Source: Gemmatimonadaceae bacterium (lineage in GTDB: Bacteria; Gemmatimonadota; Gemmatimonadetes; Gemmatimonadales; Gemmatimonadaceae). From it: a stretch of DNA of 6,353 nt. The stretch covers positions 1 through 6,353 of the forward strand of contig JANYKY010000338.1 of the NCBI GenBank assembly GCA_025357975.1, in the 5' to 3' direction. The translations under genes were made by a program, and so were the position numbers. This document shows, piece after piece, positions 5,076 to 6,353 of the stretch. The notes under the pieces were generated by a model, which had not been told where the DNA came from, searched no databases, and was given only the letters and a program-made list of their open reading frames with translations. The first letter of the stretch is position 1. The number at the start of each line of letters is the position of its first letter.

Positions 5076-6353
5076 TCAGCAACTACATGAAATTGTGCGC
5101 GGCGCTCGTATCTGCGATTGGCATCGCATCTAGCGCGGCATCCGCGCAGACGATCGCAATCACGGGAGGGAAAGTCTATCCGGTGAGCGGCCCTCCGATC
5201 GAGAATGGTACGGTCCTGATTCGTGACGGAAAAATTGTCGGCGTTGGAAGCAACGTCACCATCCCTGCCGGGGCGCAACAAATCGACGCCACCGGGAAAT
5301 GGGTAACACCTGGACTCATTAATTCCTCGACGCAGCTTGGGCTGGTCGAGGTCGGCCAGGTTCGCCAGACGCGCGACGACGCGGCGAGAGGGAAAGACAA
5401 TATTGCTGCCGCCTTTACGGTCTGGGAGGGCTTGAACACGCAGTCGGTTTTGATCGCTCCTGCACGAAGGGACGGCGTCACCAGTGCGGTCGTATTGCCC
5501 ACCGGCGACCAGCTGGTTTCCGGCCAGGCGGCGGTGATCACGCTCGTGGATGGAATGCCGAGCGACATGGTGCTCAAGACTTCGATTGCGATGGTAGCAC
5601 AGATCCAGAATTCGCAGGATGCAGGTGTCGGCGCGCGCGGCGAGCTGCTGGTCAGGCTCCGCGAGCTGATCGACGATACGCGCGCCTTCATGCGGAATCG
5701 CGCGGCGTACGAAAGGAACCAGACACGTGATTACATCGCTACCCGGCTCGATCTCGAAGCGATGATTCCGGTGGTTGAAGGACGCTTGCCACTTCTTATC
5801 GTCGCTGATAAGGCGACCGATATCGACGCTGCTCTGCACATCGCGAAAGAAAACGGATTGAAAATCATGATTGGCGGCGGTGCTGAGGCGTGGCTCGTCG
5901 CTGATAAGCTCGCGGCCGCGCACGTGCCTGTTCTCACAGGCGCGATGAATAACATTCCGAGCTCCTTCAGCCAGCTCTCGCAGGTCCAGGAGAATGCAGG
6001 GCTGCTGCGGAAAGCCGGCGTTCAGGTGATCGTCGTTGGAAATGCAGGCGATGGAGACGAGGAAACTTTCAACGTCCGCAACATCAAGCAGGAGGCAGGC
6101 AACGCGGTGTCGTACGGAATGTCGTGGAATGACGCGCTTCGGTCGGTAACTCTCACACCCGCCGAGGTCTTTGGTGTCGCGGACCGTATTGGTTCACTGC
6201 AGCCAGGCCGCGATGGAAATGTTGTGATCTGGAGCGGAGATCCGTTCGAGTTCTCGACCGTCGCTGAGCACGTCTATGTGAAAGGTCACGAGTACACCGC
6301 GCCGGATCGCCAGCAGTTGCTGACGGAGCGCTACAAGCATCTTCCGGCTCGGC
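5072..6353 (+). CDS. Exported amidohydrolase-like protein lacking metal ligands (probable pseudoenzyme), 3'-incomplete
   Basis: At least 427 residues, running off the window end with no stop codon. Residues 1-25 form a signal peptide ending ASA before QT; there is no lipobox, so it should be soluble in the periplasm. A second in-frame ATG at 5087 would give a shorter signal. The amidohydrolase layout is clear: GGKVYPVSGPPIENGTVLIRDGKIVGVG near the start, WVTPGLI at 77-83, and GSLQPGRDGNVVIWSGDPF near 374-392. Yet each metal site is changed relative to the upstream paralogue. D-x-H-x-H is N84-S-S-T-Q88, VHNH is V244-A-D-K, HHG is GGG (268-270), and HSDD is VGNA (322-325). Metal-dependent hydrolysis therefore seems impossible; a structural, binding or partner-regulating role is inferred. 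It overlaps the preceding gene by ATGA, indicating coupled translation and perhaps a complex. The reading frame is clean, so this is not a decaying gene. Confidence 0.88.
   Translation, partial: MISNYMKLCAALVSAIGIASSAASAQTIAITGGKVYPVSGPPIENGTVLIRDGKIVGVGSNVTIPAGAQQIDATGKWVTPGLINSSTQLGLVEVGQVRQTRDDAARGKDNIAAAFTVWEGLNTQSVLIAPARRDGVTSAVVLPTGDQLVSGQAAVITLVDGMPSDMVLKTSIAMVAQIQNSQDAGVGARGELLVRLRELIDDTRAFMRNRAAYERNQTRDYIATRLDLEAMIPVVEGRLPLLIVADKATDIDAALHIAKENGLKIMIGGGAEAWLVADKLAAAHVPVLTGAMNNIPSSFSQLSQVQENAGLLRKAGVQVIVVGNAGDGDEETFNVRNIKQEAGNAVSYGMSWNDALRSVTLTPAEVFGVADRIGSLQPGRDGNVVIWSGDPFEFSTVAEHVYVKGHEYTAPDRQQLLTERYKHLPAR

Noticed and set aside
5009..5923. Minus-strand 304-codon frame opposite the second amidohydrolase
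   Set aside because: It is a long antisense frame of a high-GC gene. Its translation is rich in Arg, Asp and His without domains, while the plus strand reads as a clean exported amidohydrolase-like protein.

Overview
The window looks like a chromosomal segment from a high-GC, Gram-negative-type bacterium. It encodes an ECF sigma factor with a membrane anti-sigma factor, a periplasmic Spy/LTXXQ-type protein, and a lipoprotein amidohydrolase. The gene mix (tandem amidohydrolases of the imidazolonepropionase-like group; an anti-sigma tail with an acidic L-x-D-L-D…LPSAEPE stretch) reminds me of Gemmatimonadota. That placement is inference from pattern memory, not from a search.

Layout. Positions 80-732 (minus strand) hold a compact group II intron of the IIC type. 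It has a GTGTG 5' end, domain I and II-III signature segments, a shrunken domain IV, and a domain V/VI pair ending in CGAT. It has no reverse transcriptase gene. It sits immediately 3' of an intrinsic terminator (733-761), which itself follows a tRNA-Leu(CAA) gene (793-876). All three lie on the minus strand. Positions 1-79 are the 3' exon flank and contain only an inverted repeat. Positions 940-2739 (minus) form a tightly overlapping three-gene operon, sigma factor > anti-sigma factor > Spy-like periplasmic protein. This is a plausible envelope-stress module in which the third protein works on the same side of the membrane as the anti-sigma tail.

Divergently, on the plus strand, lie a glycerophosphodiester phosphodiesterase-family gene (2836-3567), a candidate 21-codon leader ORF with a strong Shine-Dalgarno sequence (3583-3648), a lipoprotein amidohydrolase (3645-5075), and a second amidohydrolase-like exported protein (5072 to the window end, incomplete). 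The leader ORF, first amidohydrolase and second amidohydrolase are joined by successive ATGA stop/start overlaps, suggesting translational coupling and balanced production.

Most notable points: (1) the ORF-less IIC intron at the tRNA-Leu terminator; (2) the second amidohydrolase keeps the fold's sequence landmarks but has lost every recognisable metal ligand (HxH, the later His residues and the Asp). It therefore looks like a pseudoenzyme translated together with a catalytically complete paralogue; (3) the leader ORF; (4) the sigma/anti-sigma/Spy-like cassette, whose predicted sensor has no His or Cys in its mature part.
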